This document shows, piece after piece, positions 1 through 6,545 of a DNA stretch of 11,546 nt. The stretch is taken from positions 1-11,546 of the forward strand of contig DKBG01000338.1 of NCBI GenBank assembly GCA_002451155.1, given 5' to 3'. The translations under genes and the position numbers were made by a program. Positions within the stretch are counted from its first letter, which is position 1. Each line of letters starts with the position of its first letter. Under the pieces are notes generated by a model. The model ran no database searches, was not told where the DNA came from, and was given only the letters and a program-made list of their open reading frames with translations. This DNA is from Ignavibacteria bacterium UBA6906 (lineage in GTDB: Bacteria > Bacteroidota > Ignavibacteria > UBA10030 > UBA6906).

Positions 1-60
1 CCGCGTTTCCGAGAGCTAATGAAGCAGTTGAATCTGCCCCTCCCGGAACCAGAGGACTAA
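1..60 (+). CDS. C-terminal 20-codon fragment of an upstream gene
   Basis: Frame 1 is open from the first base to a TAA at 58-60 and encodes a short tail that reads FRELMKQLNLPLPEPED at its end. The window cuts off the rest. That it is a true gene end is supported by the strong intrinsic terminator on the same strand 53 nt downstream and by the absence of any other gene the terminator could serve. The LMxxLNLPxP pattern resembles, from memory, the C-terminal tail of MBL-fold persulfide dioxygenase-like hydrolases, but 19 residues are too few for a product call. It is convergent with the next gene. Confidence 0.55.
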   Translation, partial: PRFRELMKQLNLPLPEPED

Positions 61-112
61 GGCATGACGTGATGACAACTAGGGTTCTGTGGGACCCCCA
101 TCCGCCCCGCAT

Positions 113-143
113 AAGGGTCTCAGAAATGAGACCTTTTTGTTTT
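113..143 (+). terminator. Intrinsic (rho-independent) terminator of the upstream + strand gene
   Basis: GGTCTCA (116-122) pairs perfectly with TGAGACC (127-133) around a GAAA tetraloop. The stem can extend through a G-U and two A-T pairs down to 113/136. It is followed by TTTTTGTTTT (134-143). The U-tract is on the + side only: on the - strand the stem is followed by CTTATGC, so it should end + transcripts better than those of the convergent gene at 176-2233, which stops 33 nt away. Confidence 0.85.
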
Positions 144-175
144 GTGAACGGCTCGATCCCATAGAGAAGGGCTAG

Positions 176-2233
176 TCAGCTCGACAATGCTGCCGCATCG
201 AACCTGACCTCTTGTACTCCCGCATCCCTTCTCTCGTTCACCAGCACCGACACCTCGCGACCGAGCAGATCGAAAACTACGAGCCGCACATCGCTGAGTA
301 CCGGCAACTCAAAGCTTACCACTGTCGTCGGGTTGAACGGGTTAGGGTAATTCTGATAGAGTGAAAATCCATCAGGGACCTCTCTGCCTGCATGGCTCAC
401 AGAAGTAACCCCACCGTTCGTCGTCCTCAGGATTGCCCAACCGACAGCCGTGCCGGTGTTTTCATCGGTGAATGAAACAGCAAAAAAGAAATAGGATGTC
501 CCGCTTTCTTGTGAAGTCCAGAGTATTCCTCCGTCAGTGGTCCTGAGGATTGTCCCTCCTGCGCCAACGGCCGTACCGTTGTTGGCATCGGTAAAGCTCA
601 CACCATACAACGGTGTCCCCTTCTTCCCGCTCGACTGCGAAGTCCAGCTCGCGCCGTTTGTGGTTCTCAGGATTGTGCCGGAATCACCGACAGCCGTGCC
701 GGTATTCGCATCAGTGAAACAGACCCCAAACAGTGCGTTTGTGGTTCCGCTTGATTGAGAAGTCCAGTCTGTTCCTCCGTTTGTGGTCCGGAGGATCGTG
801 CCAGAGTCACCAACGGCAGTGCCGGTATTCGCATCGGTAAAGGAGACACCGCGCAACCGGTGTGTTGTCCCGCTGGCTTGTGAAGTCCAGGCTGCTCCTC
901 TGTTTGTTGTTCTGAGGATCGTACCAGAGTCACCAACAGCCGTGCCTGTGTTTGCATCTGTGAAGGAGACGCTACACAGATCGTTTGATGTTCCGCTCGA
1001 TTGTCGAACCCAAGTAACGCCGCTTATAGTCCTGAGAATCGTCCCAGAGTCACCGACAGCTGTGCCGTTATACGCATCCGTGAATGAGACACCGTACAAG
1101 GCGTTTGATATCCCCGGATTGTGCAATGTCCAGGTCGTGCCTCCGTTTGTCGTTCTGAGGATTGTGGAAAAACCGCCTTCACCGACAGCCGTCCCATTGT
1201 TTGCGTCGGTGAAGCTCACACCATACAACGGTGGTGTGTGTCCGCTTGACAGTTCAGTCCAGGTTGTTCCGCCGTTCAAGGTCCGGTGGATTGTGCCTCC
1301 GCCACCAACAGCCATGCCGGTATTTGCGTCAATGAAATGCACACCGTTCGGAGACCACCCGATTCCGCTCTCCTGCTCAGTCCAGGTCGAACCCCCGTTT
1401 GTGGTTCTGAGAATAACTCTGTCGCGATTCGGATTAAAAGCACCGCCAACGGCCGTACCGGTCGAAGCGTCAGTGAAGGAAACATCATTCAGCTGCATTG
1501 ACAGGAGGCTTGATTGTGAAAACCAGTCTGCTCCTCCGTTCGTGGTTCTGAGGATTGTCCCGGAATCACCAACAGCTGTCCCGGTACTTTGGTCTGCAAA
1601 GGAGACACCATACAAGGCACGTGTAGTCCCGCTCGTTTGGCCGATCCAGGTCGTTCCGCCGTTAGTGGTTCTGAGGATTATGCCGGAGTCGCCTACAGCT
1701 GTCCCGGTATTTCCATCGGTAAACGACATATCGTACAGATTGTTTGTTGTTCCGCTTGGCTGCCAATTCCAGACTGTTCCACCGTCTGTGGTTCTCAGGA
1801 TTGCGCCATCAGAGCCAACGCATATGCCGTTATTTGTATCGGCAAAGAAGACCTCGTACAAACAGTTCTTTACACCGCTTGATTGGCGCGCCCAGGTCAA
1901 TCCCCCGTTTGTGGTTCTGAGAATTATTCCATCAAAAGTCCACCAGTCATACCCAACAGCAGTCCCGATATTTTCACCGATGAAGTAGACACCAAAGATC
2001 GACCCTCTCTCTCCGCTTTTCTGCAAGGCCCAGCTTGCTCCTCCGTTCGTTGTCTTGAGGATTGTACCATATTCACCAACAGCCCAGCAAACTGTCGATG
2101 AAACGAGTTGTACGCCCACAAGATGATTCCCTTGAGGCAAAGGGCTCTGCCAGTACCACCCTGGTTGTGCATTCGTCTTCCCGGCGGAGAAGACGAGGAG
2201 GGCAAGCAGGCAAAAGGCTTCAATTGTCTTCAT
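176..2233 (-). CDS. Secreted Ycf48/Asp-box repeat protein with truncated T9SS type A sorting domain
   Basis: A 685-residue protein. The start is ATG at 2233-2231 because AGGAGG (2240-2245) lies 6 nt upstream; a GTG at 2248 is in frame but overlaps that Shine-Dalgarno site. Residues 1-22 look like a signal peptide (hydrophobic FCLLALLVFSAG, cleavage likely at TNA|QP). Residues 24-611 are 14 units of 41-46 residues, each carrying a core like TGTAVGDSGTILRTTNGG followed by W. This is the Ycf48/HCF136-like BNR or Asp-box type, normally a beta-propeller blade. Residues 612-685 are a T9SS type A C-terminal domain with YQNYPNPFNPTT and VFDLLGREVSVLVNE. It stops at FDAAALSS, where homologues normally continue with GVYFYR and about 20 more residues. 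No reading frame downstream supplies them. Expected to be exported to the periplasm and, if the sorting domain works, to the cell surface. Ligand and function are unknown. It is separated from the lipid operon by 1 kb, so a link is not implied. Confidence 0.9.
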   Translation of the reverse strand: MKTIEAFCLLALLVFSAGKTNAQPGWYWQSPLPQGNHLVGVQLVSSTVCWAVGEYGTILKTTNGGASWALQKSGERGSIFGVYFIGENIGTAVGYDWWTFDGIILRTTNGGLTWARQSSGVKNCLYEVFFADTNNGICVGSDGAILRTTDGGTVWNWQPSGTTNNLYDMSFTDGNTGTAVGDSGIILRTTNGGTTWIGQTSGTTRALYGVSFADQSTGTAVGDSGTILRTTNGGADWFSQSSLLSMQLNDVSFTDASTGTAVGGAFNPNRDRVILRTTNGGSTWTEQESGIGWSPNGVHFIDANTGMAVGGGGTIHRTLNGGTTWTELSSGHTPPLYGVSFTDANNGTAVGEGGFSTILRTTNGGTTWTLHNPGISNALYGVSFTDAYNGTAVGDSGTILRTISGVTWVRQSSGTSNDLCSVSFTDANTGTAVGDSGTILRTTNRGAAWTSQASGTTHRLRGVSFTDANTGTAVGDSGTILRTTNGGTDWTSQSSGTTNALFGVCFTDANTGTAVGDSGTILRTTNGASWTSQSSGKKGTPLYGVSFTDANNGTAVGAGGTILRTTDGGILWTSQESGTSYFFFAVSFTDENTGTAVGWAILRTTNGGVTSVSHAGREVPDGFSLYQNYPNPFNPTTVVSFELPVLSDVRLVVFDLLGREVSVLVNERRDAGVQEVRFDAAALSS
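401..2164 (-). repeat. In-gene tandem array of 14 Asp-box repeat units (mostly 123 bp period)
   Basis: On the + strand the unit is marked by variants of GTGGTTCTGAGGATTGT, starting near 420, 537, 660, 783, 906, 1026, 1149, 1278, 1401, 1542, 1665, 1788, 1911 and 2049. Spacing is exactly 123 nt (41 codons) for 537-906 and again for 1542-1911; other units are slightly shorter or longer. Several units are nearly identical at the DNA level, which points to recent unit duplication or gene conversion. Fourteen units would suit two seven-bladed propellers, which is inference. Confidence 0.85.
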
Positions 2234-2239
2234 ATTGGG

Positions 2240-2245
2240 CCTCCT
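2240..2245 (-). promoter_or_regulatory. Shine-Dalgarno site of the Asp-box repeat protein
   Basis: The + strand CCTCCT reads AGGAGG on the coding strand, 6 nt before ATG 2233. It decides the start: the in-frame GTG at 2248 directly precedes this site, so it cannot be the initiation codon served by it. Confidence 0.8.
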
Positions 2246-2379
2246 CACTTGGGGTCATTGTACCGCGTGCGGCTCGAAGCAGGATCTACCGGGTCGACGG
2301 ACAGGTCGGTGGAGCGGAATTGCCCCTCGACGTCCTCTCGCATCGCTGGAAGTCGCCCGGGGCAAACATGGCGTCACAT

Positions 2380-2404
2380 CAACCCTTCGATGGACTCAGG
2401 GTTG
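2380..2404. repeat. Short palindromic element (7-bp stem)
   Basis: CAACCCT (2380-2386) and AGGGTTG (2398-2404) pair perfectly around an 11-nt loop. The read-through CCCTTCGATGGACTCAGGG resembles the very common dispersed intergenic palindrome of the CCCTTCGACaggCTCAGGG type, remembered and not searched here. Probably a degraded dispersed repeat rather than a regulatory site. Confidence 0.5.
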
Positions 2405-2714
2405 CCCCCCACAACCCCTCCTTCGTGTCAGGGCGCGCAGCGTCAAGGAACGGTTGGACGCTCTGCGGTGTACTCAGAGAAGCGGCTCGTCGGTGTGGGC
2501 TCTACAACAGAGGAACTGGATCAGGGTCCAGGGCGGCGGCCCTTCGGCTGAGGAAACCGTCAGGCGCCAGTTGGTGTGTAACAGAAATCTACGCCAGGCA
2601 ACATAAACAATCAAGTCCGGATCTCATTGCCCGGGCGGAGAAAGAGCGGGAGTTGAGGTTGCGCACAACGGGGGCGACTAAACAGGCGCGGCTCGTTTAT
2701 GCAAGAAAAGCGGA

Positions 2715-2757
2715 CAGAGAAATGAGGACTGAAGGATTTCTCTGCCACTACTGTGGC
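2715..2757. repeat. Two adjacent hairpins in the intergenic stretch
   Basis: CAGAGAAAT (2715-2723) pairs perfectly with ATTTCTCTG (2736-2744) around a 12-nt loop. Immediately after, GCCAC (2744-2748) pairs with GTGGC (2753-2757) around a 4-nt loop. They share one base and cannot both be fully formed. Neither is followed by a T-run, so they do not look like a terminator. They lie 27 nt from the 171-bp repeat array and may belong to the same family of mobile intergenic elements. Confidence 0.4.
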
Positions 2758-2786
2758 CAGCATTCCCGGGGAGTTATCGCAAACGA

Positions 2787-2821
2787 TTGACAATAGAGGA
2801 TGGAGGATTGACAGTTGACGA
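2787..2821. repeat. Heptamer run TTGACNN, first array
   Basis: Five consecutive 7-mers: TTGACAA, TAGAGGA, TGGAGGA, TTGACAG, TTGACGA. The first and last two match TTGACNN and the middle two are degenerate but keep phase. It opens copy 1 of the 171-bp unit. TTGAC matches a sigma70 -35 core, but no matching -10 at 16-18 nt was evident. Confidence 0.65.
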
Positions 2822-2958
2822 CCGAAGAGAGGAGTCCCGGAGGGACGACAACCGGATCCTTTTAGCCCACGGCGACAACACTGCCGGACACAGGAGGAGC
2901 CGTGGGTTTGCGGGGAGAACATTCCCCTGCGGAGCCCCCCGGGGGCGACACCAATCGA

Positions 2959-2993
2959 TTGACAATTGACGATGGAAGATTGACAGTTGACGA
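2959..2993. repeat. Heptamer run TTGACNN, second array
   Basis: Five consecutive 7-mers: TTGACAA, TTGACGA, TGGAAGA, TTGACAG, TTGACGA. Four of five match TTGACNN, so this copy is better preserved than the one at 2787-2821. It opens copy 2 of the 171-bp unit. Confidence 0.7.
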
Positions 2994-3248
2994 CCGAAGA
3001 GAGGCGTCCTGCAACGACGAGAACCGGATATTTCTCGCCCACGGCGACAACGGTGACGTACATGCGAAGAGCCGTGGGATCGGGAGAATTACGCGAGTTA
3101 GTGGAGCCCCATCGGGGCGACAACCCGATGACAATAGATGATAGGCCGCTGACTGGAGCCATGCAATACACCTTCTGACATCAACGCAGCCCGCTCCTGC
3201 CTCTCCGCACCTCCCAACGGCCTGTATCCGGCACCCGTTCTCGAGGAT

Positions 3249-3854
3249 TCAAACCCGCTTTCCAAGGAATCGCCTCTCCACGAAAGCGTTCACCACCCAT
3301 GCAAGAATTATCCCCGCAATGATGTCCAGAACAAAGTGTTGCTTCACAAACAGGGCGGAAACGCTCACACCAGCAGCCGCGGCAAACATCAACACCGCCA
3401 TCAGACGATTTCTCTTCCGGCAAACAAGATAGAACAGCCATGAGTACGCCGCATGCAAGCTCGGGAAATTGTTTACAGGCCATTCAAGCCCTTGCTCCCA
3501 GGAGAGGAGCACCGCGGCAGGTGAATCGATCGTGTATGTTGCTCTGGGACAGTAGACAGGAAAGAGAAGATACGTACCAAAGGCGATCGCGGTAATGATC
3601 CCAAACGAGATAAGCAGAGCGTTAAATCTATCCCTGTCAGCAAGACAGAGTAGCGGCACAAACGGAAGGATATAACAGAGGATGTAGAGGTACTCGAATT
3701 GCGCATTGAAGGGGATCCAGTCGTCGAGCGGAATGGCAAGGGAGTGTACGGTCATCGACGAGGTGTGTATCGCGATGGCGCAGTAGGTTACTCCCCACAC
3801 AGCATACAACACAAGGAACAAACCGAAATATGCACACCGCATCTTGAGAGTCAT
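3249..3854 (-). CDS. PAP2 superfamily (AUR1-like) integral membrane phosphatase/phosphotransferase
   Basis: 201 residues, highly hydrophobic, with about six membrane segments (near 7-27, 54-71, 79-99, 133-146, 151-170 and 174-191). Phosphatase motif C2 is seen as NNFPSLHAAYSW (His134) and C3 as KQHFVLDIIAG (His173, Asp177). The classic C1 KxxxxxxRP is absent and a PVYCPR segment (99-104) lies at its place, as in the PAP2_3/AUR1-like branch that includes inositol-phosphoceramide synthases. Expected chemistry: a histidine-phosphate intermediate that hydrolyses or transfers a lipid phospho-headgroup at the membrane. The ATG overlaps the stop of the acyltransferase gene by 4 nt (ATGA) with no good Shine-Dalgarno site, so translation is probably coupled. 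It is the last gene of the operon. A plain lipid phosphatase is the alternative to a headgroup transferase. Confidence 0.88.
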   Translation of the reverse strand: MTLKMRCAYFGLFLVLYAVWGVTYCAIAIHTSSMTVHSLAIPLDDWIPFNAQFEYLYILCYILPFVPLLCLADRDRFNALLISFGIITAIAFGTYLLFPVYCPRATYTIDSPAAVLLSWEQGLEWPVNNFPSLHAAYSWLFYLVCRKRNRLMAVLMFAAAAGVSVSALFVKQHFVLDIIAGIILAWVVNAFVERRFLGKRV

Positions 3855-5197
3855 GATTGGAACGGCTGTCCCGCCTCAGGGGAACGAAGAGGATTTTGTC
3901 CAGGGTGATCGTGATCGGCGCTACGAAAAACCCGCGGGAAGTGAAGGCTCGTCCTCGGAAAGAGAATTGGGCCAGAGACTTCCAGCAGCACGTGCACAGC
4001 ACGCCTGGTTCCGCGAAGATAGAAGTATTCTTCAGTGCACACTGCACCCACCTGCTCTTTCAGCCAATAGGAGGTCTGTCCAAGATCGAGGTGTTCACAC
4101 CCTCGTTCGATCGCAAGCGCGATGATCCCGTAGACCAGATTGAAATACACGTCAAAGCGATCGCGCGACGGATAATCGAGGCCCACGAGCAGAAATGTCA
4201 TTCTGGCGGAGTCGTTGATCAGAAGCGCCACACCCAAGACCTCCTTCCCCTGAACCAGAGCGAGTATTTCGAGCTCGCCGTGCATTGCGGCATAGAGGCG
4301 ACAGAAGAATTCCTCATTGAGGATCTCCATTTTTGCCCTGGACCGCTTCATTACTTCTCCGTAGAGGCGGAAGAAGAGCCTGGGAGGGCAGACTTTCTCA
4401 TCGGAGAGGACCAGCCTGGGCAGATCTGTATTCTGTCCGGAATCCAAGTTGCGCTCGATGACCGGCGTTTGGAGTCCGATCTTCTTTAGGCTCTTCAGGA
4501 TATGCCTCCGGTGTCCATGCCGCATGGCATCGAGATAGCCCTGAAAAGTCCTCCATCGGATCGGGAGGGAAGCGTACGGAATGCTCCGCTGTCGAAGGAA
4601 ATTGAGATCCAGGAGGAAATCCATCGCGGGGAGTTCGGCTTCGGTAAATTCCTTGACCGAGAGAAGCGGAATGCGCTCCTGTTTTCCCAGCGAGCTCATC
4701 GCTGCAGCAAGACGGGACAGGACCAGCGCCGGAGAAGCCGAGTCGCTGATTGCCAGGGCGTTTTTTCCCAGAGAAATCGGGAGTCCGCAAAAGAGGATCC
4801 GCGGGGCCATAAATGACGGAACCACCCTCCGGATCGACGAAAAGATCCGCTGTATGTGAGGACCGAGGAACAAATCGAGCTTGACGCGGAATGAGGTCAA
4901 CACAGCGGTGGCGACGAGCCTTCCGCCGGAATACATCAGAAGATACCAGAACTCGCTCTCTTCGACCTGTGAATCCTCCACCGCGCCTATAAACCGGTGG
5001 GTGTGAAACAGGTCCTTCCGGGCGTTGAGGCCGTCCCAGAGCGCCGGCTCAATCTCGTGGATTGATCTACGCACGACGATGGAGAGATCATCCTCCGACG
5101 ACCCGAGCAGAGTTCCGTTCGAAGGAGACCCGTTTGAGGCCATTTCTGACAGCGGCACAGAGACTTCGTGCCGTTTTTGAGAGATGAGGCTCATCAT
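3851..5197 (-). CDS. GNAT-fold N-acyltransferase (BioF2/FemAB-like, Acetyltransf_6 type)
   Basis: 448 residues. The first 35 or so are low-complexity and polar. The body follows the FemAB-like/BioF2-type GNAT pattern: an N-terminal half with WDGLNARKDLFHTHRF, then YLDAMRHGHRRHILKSLKKI (221-240), and the C-terminal acceptor half with HLDLGQTSYWLKEQVGA (369-385) followed by YFYLRG. Proteins of this fold transfer acyl groups from a CoA or aminoacyl donor to an amine. Its place directly after an alpha-oxoamine synthase suggests it acylates that enzyme's amine product, as in the GNAT-type bacterial ceramide synthase; this is inference. ATG 5197 overlaps the upstream TGA by 4 nt, and a second ATG follows at once. 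No strong ribosome site is present. The last 20 or so residues after FPRVFR are unusually polar and may be a private tail. Confidence 0.8.
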   Translation of the reverse strand: MMSLISQKRHEVSVPLSEMASNGSPSNGTLLGSSEDDLSIVVRRSIHEIEPALWDGLNARKDLFHTHRFIGAVEDSQVEESEFWYLLMYSGGRLVATAVLTSFRVKLDLFLGPHIQRIFSSIRRVVPSFMAPRILFCGLPISLGKNALAISDSASPALVLSRLAAAMSSLGKQERIPLLSVKEFTEAELPAMDFLLDLNFLRQRSIPYASLPIRWRTFQGYLDAMRHGHRRHILKSLKKIGLQTPVIERNLDSGQNTDLPRLVLSDEKVCPPRLFFRLYGEVMKRSRAKMEILNEEFFCRLYAAMHGELEILALVQGKEVLGVALLINDSARMTFLLVGLDYPSRDRFDVYFNLVYGIIALAIERGCEHLDLGQTSYWLKEQVGAVCTEEYFYLRGTRRAVHVLLEVSGPILFPRTSLHFPRVFRSADHDHPGQNPLRSPEAGQPFQS

Positions 5198-6528
5198 GGA
5201 GAGAGAGGGGCTGGTTCATCCCACCCGGCATCACGCACGACGCGAAACGCTGCAAGGACCTCATCCAGGAAGCGCCTGTCCTGTGCAGCGGTCGCGCACA
5301 GGCGCAACCTCGCCTTTCCCACCGGCACGGCAGGGCTGACAATACCCAGAGCAATGACGCCCTGCATGAAAAGAGCGTGGGAGAGCCGGTAGGCCCGTTC
5401 ATCACTCCCAACGATGACGGGAATGACCTGCGAATCGGTGTTTCCGATGTCGAAGCCAAGGCGAATCAATCCCGATCGGAGGTATGCGGCGTTGCGGCGA
5501 AGCGCAACAATCCGTTCGGGTTCCCGTTGCAGCACCTGCAGAGAAGCCCTTGCTGATCCCACGGCAGGCGGGCTCAGGGCTGCTGAGAACATGAAGGCCG
5601 CCGCGCCATGCTGCATGTAAATGATCAAATCACGGGCCCCCGCAATGAAACCACCGTTCGACGGTATTGCCTTTGAAAGGGAACCCATCCAGATATCAAC
5701 TGCATCCGGCGAGATTCCGAAATACTGATCGACCCCCTTTCCTGAAATTCCCAGGGTCCCGAAGGAATGCGCCTCATCCACCATGAGGAAGGCGTTCTCC
5801 TTCCTCTTCAGGGCAACGATTTCCGCAAGCGGGCAGATGTCGCCGTCCATTGAGTAGATCCCTTCCACTACTATCAGCGTTCTCTTCCCGCGTGCTTCCT
5901 TCTGTAATTCCGACGCGAGCGAACAGGGATCGTTATGGGAGAATCGTCTTACCTGCACACGGGCGAGTCTGCACGCATCCACTATGCTCCTGTGTGCCCG
6001 GCTATCCAGTATAACAGAATCGCCAGGCCCAAGCAGCGAGGAGATGACCCCCAGATTCGCCATGTAGCCTGACGTGAAGGTCATCGCAGCTTCAGTCCCC
6101 TTGAAAGCAGCCAGTTCCGTCTCAAACTCCTGATGGAGCGTCGTCGTGCCGGTCAGGAGCCGGACTCCGCCGGTGCCGGTGCCGAATTGCCGAATCGCCG
6201 CAATTGCCGCACTCTCCACCTCGGGATGACCGATCAGCCCCAGGTAATCGTATGACGAGAGCATGAGGTAATTTTCGCCGTCGAGTGCGATTCGGGGTGC
6301 GGCTTTTTCCTCAAACGGTTGTTGATAGCCGTACAGGCCGGTCTCCATTCCCCAACGGATGACACGCAACCATGCCCGCGCGGCGTGATGATCAAGAAGA
6401 TCGGTCCCCGTTCTCCCCTTCTGCTGCCCGCGCTCAAAGTATCCCTGAAACGGATCCTGGAACTTCCGGCCAGTTCGACTGGCTTCGCTTTCCTCGACAA
6501 CGTACGAGGCACTGTCCTGTCGGGTCAT
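5194..6528 (-). CDS. Alpha-oxoamine synthase (serine palmitoyltransferase/AONS-like PLP enzyme)
   Basis: 444 residues from ATG 6528, preceded by AGGAGG with 7-nt spacing. The frame stays open further upstream to 6972, but that part overlaps the radical SAM gene and looks non-coding. Fold type I PLP enzyme: PLP lysine K286 in MGSLSKAIPSNGG, VDEAHSFGTLG (D251, H254), stacking His179 in DSRAHRSIVDA, and GTGTGGVRLLTGTTTLHQEFE (117-137). The pre-domain contains SSYDYLGLIGHPEVE. Family chemistry: decarboxylative Claisen condensation of an amino acid with an acyl thioester, giving an alpha-amino ketone. No other biotin gene is in view, and the neighbours are a GNAT acyltransferase and a PAP2 protein, so a lipid role (serine palmitoyltransferase-like) is preferred over BioF. 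Glycine C-acetyltransferase and CqsA-like roles are not excluded. The stop overlaps the next gene by 4 nt. Confidence 0.9.
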   Translation of the reverse strand: MTRQDSASYVVEESEASRTGRKFQDPFQGYFERGQQKGRTGTDLLDHHAARAWLRVIRWGMETGLYGYQQPFEEKAAPRIALDGENYLMLSSYDYLGLIGHPEVESAAIAAIRQFGTGTGGVRLLTGTTTLHQEFETELAAFKGTEAAMTFTSGYMANLGVISSLLGPGDSVILDSRAHRSIVDACRLARVQVRRFSHNDPCSLASELQKEARGKRTLIVVEGIYSMDGDICPLAEIVALKRKENAFLMVDEAHSFGTLGISGKGVDQYFGISPDAVDIWMGSLSKAIPSNGGFIAGARDLIIYMQHGAAAFMFSAALSPPAVGSARASLQVLQREPERIVALRRNAAYLRSGLIRLGFDIGNTDSQVIPVIVGSDERAYRLSHALFMQGVIALGIVSPAVPVGKARLRLCATAAQDRRFLDEVLAAFRVVRDAGWDEPAPLSP

Positions 6529-6535
6529 CTCGCCC

Positions 6536-6541
6536 CCTCCT
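6536..6541 (-). promoter_or_regulatory. Shine-Dalgarno site deciding the oxoamine synthase start
   Basis: The + strand CCTCCT reads AGGAGG on the coding strand, 7 nt before ATG 6528. It lies in the short gap after the radical SAM stop (6546). It supports the 444-residue product over a 592-residue reading that would run through the upstream gene. Confidence 0.85.
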
Positions 6542-6545
6542 CTTC

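Larger units (their letters stand above)
2249..2783. other. Gene-free stretch upstream of the repeat protein
   Basis: I see no gene with a recognisable product on either strand here. Open frames exist, but their translations are rich in Arg, Gly and Ser and have no family resemblance. No tRNA-like cloverleaf or rRNA-like segment was seen. The stretch should hold the promoter and short leader of the gene at 176-2233, plus the small hairpins listed at 2380-2404 and 2715-2757. Confidence 0.6.
2784..3146. repeat. Tandem compound intergenic repeat, about 2.1 copies of a 171-bp unit
   Basis: Copy 1 starts at CGATTGACAAT 2784 and copy 2 at CGATTGACAAT 2956 (172 bp apart). A partial third copy begins at CGATGACAAT 3126 (170 bp). 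Each full unit holds, in order: a TTGACNN heptamer run; GACCGAAGAGAGG; a CCCACGGC/GCCGTGGG inverted repeat (2866-2873 with 2899-2906; 3038-3045 with 3071-3078); and a GGAGCCCC...GGGGCGACA palindrome (2931-2950; 3103-3122). Copy 1 also has GTCCCGGAGGGAC (2834-2846), lost in copy 2. Bases between the motifs have diverged while the motifs are kept, as in REP/BIME-like elements. The array sits about 100 bp past the last operon gene, where it could stabilise or end the operon mRNA (inference). Confidence 0.8.

Noticed and set aside
783..1988. Long + strand open frame (401 codons) opposite the Asp-box repeat gene, itself repetitive (VVLRIVPESPTAVPVFASV-type units)
   Set aside because: It is the antisense shadow of the 123-bp repeat array: a period divisible by three keeps one antisense frame free of stops in every unit. 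It has no ribosome site or family resemblance, and the - strand product has a signal peptide and known domains.
2257..2262. TACAAT on the - strand, a possible -10 box for the gene at 176-2233
   Set aside because: No acceptable -35 at 16-18 nt upstream and no Bacteroidota-type TAnnTTTG element; position is plausible but the evidence is too weak to list.
2062..2790. + strand open frame of 242 codons across the repeat gene start and the spacer
   Set aside because: Arg/Ser/Gly-rich translation without recognisable domain, overlapping a confident gene on the other strand; likely chance in GC-rich DNA.
2784..3146. CRISPR array
   Set aside because: The units are 171 bp with internal palindromes, without the short identical repeats and unique spacers of a CRISPR, and no cas gene is near.
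2611..3171. - strand open frame of 186 codons through the 171-bp repeats
   Set aside because: Its translation is made of the repeat (SSIVNCQS-type strings from the heptamers), a known artefact of such intergenic repeats.
3857..4489. + strand open frame of 210 codons opposite the GNAT gene
   Set aside because: Antisense to a gene with clear family motifs; no ribosome site or family resemblance of its own.
5194..6528. Assignment as BioF (8-amino-7-oxononanoate synthase) for biotin
   Set aside because: The family fits, but no other biotin gene is in view and the partners point to lipid chemistry; kept only as an alternative.
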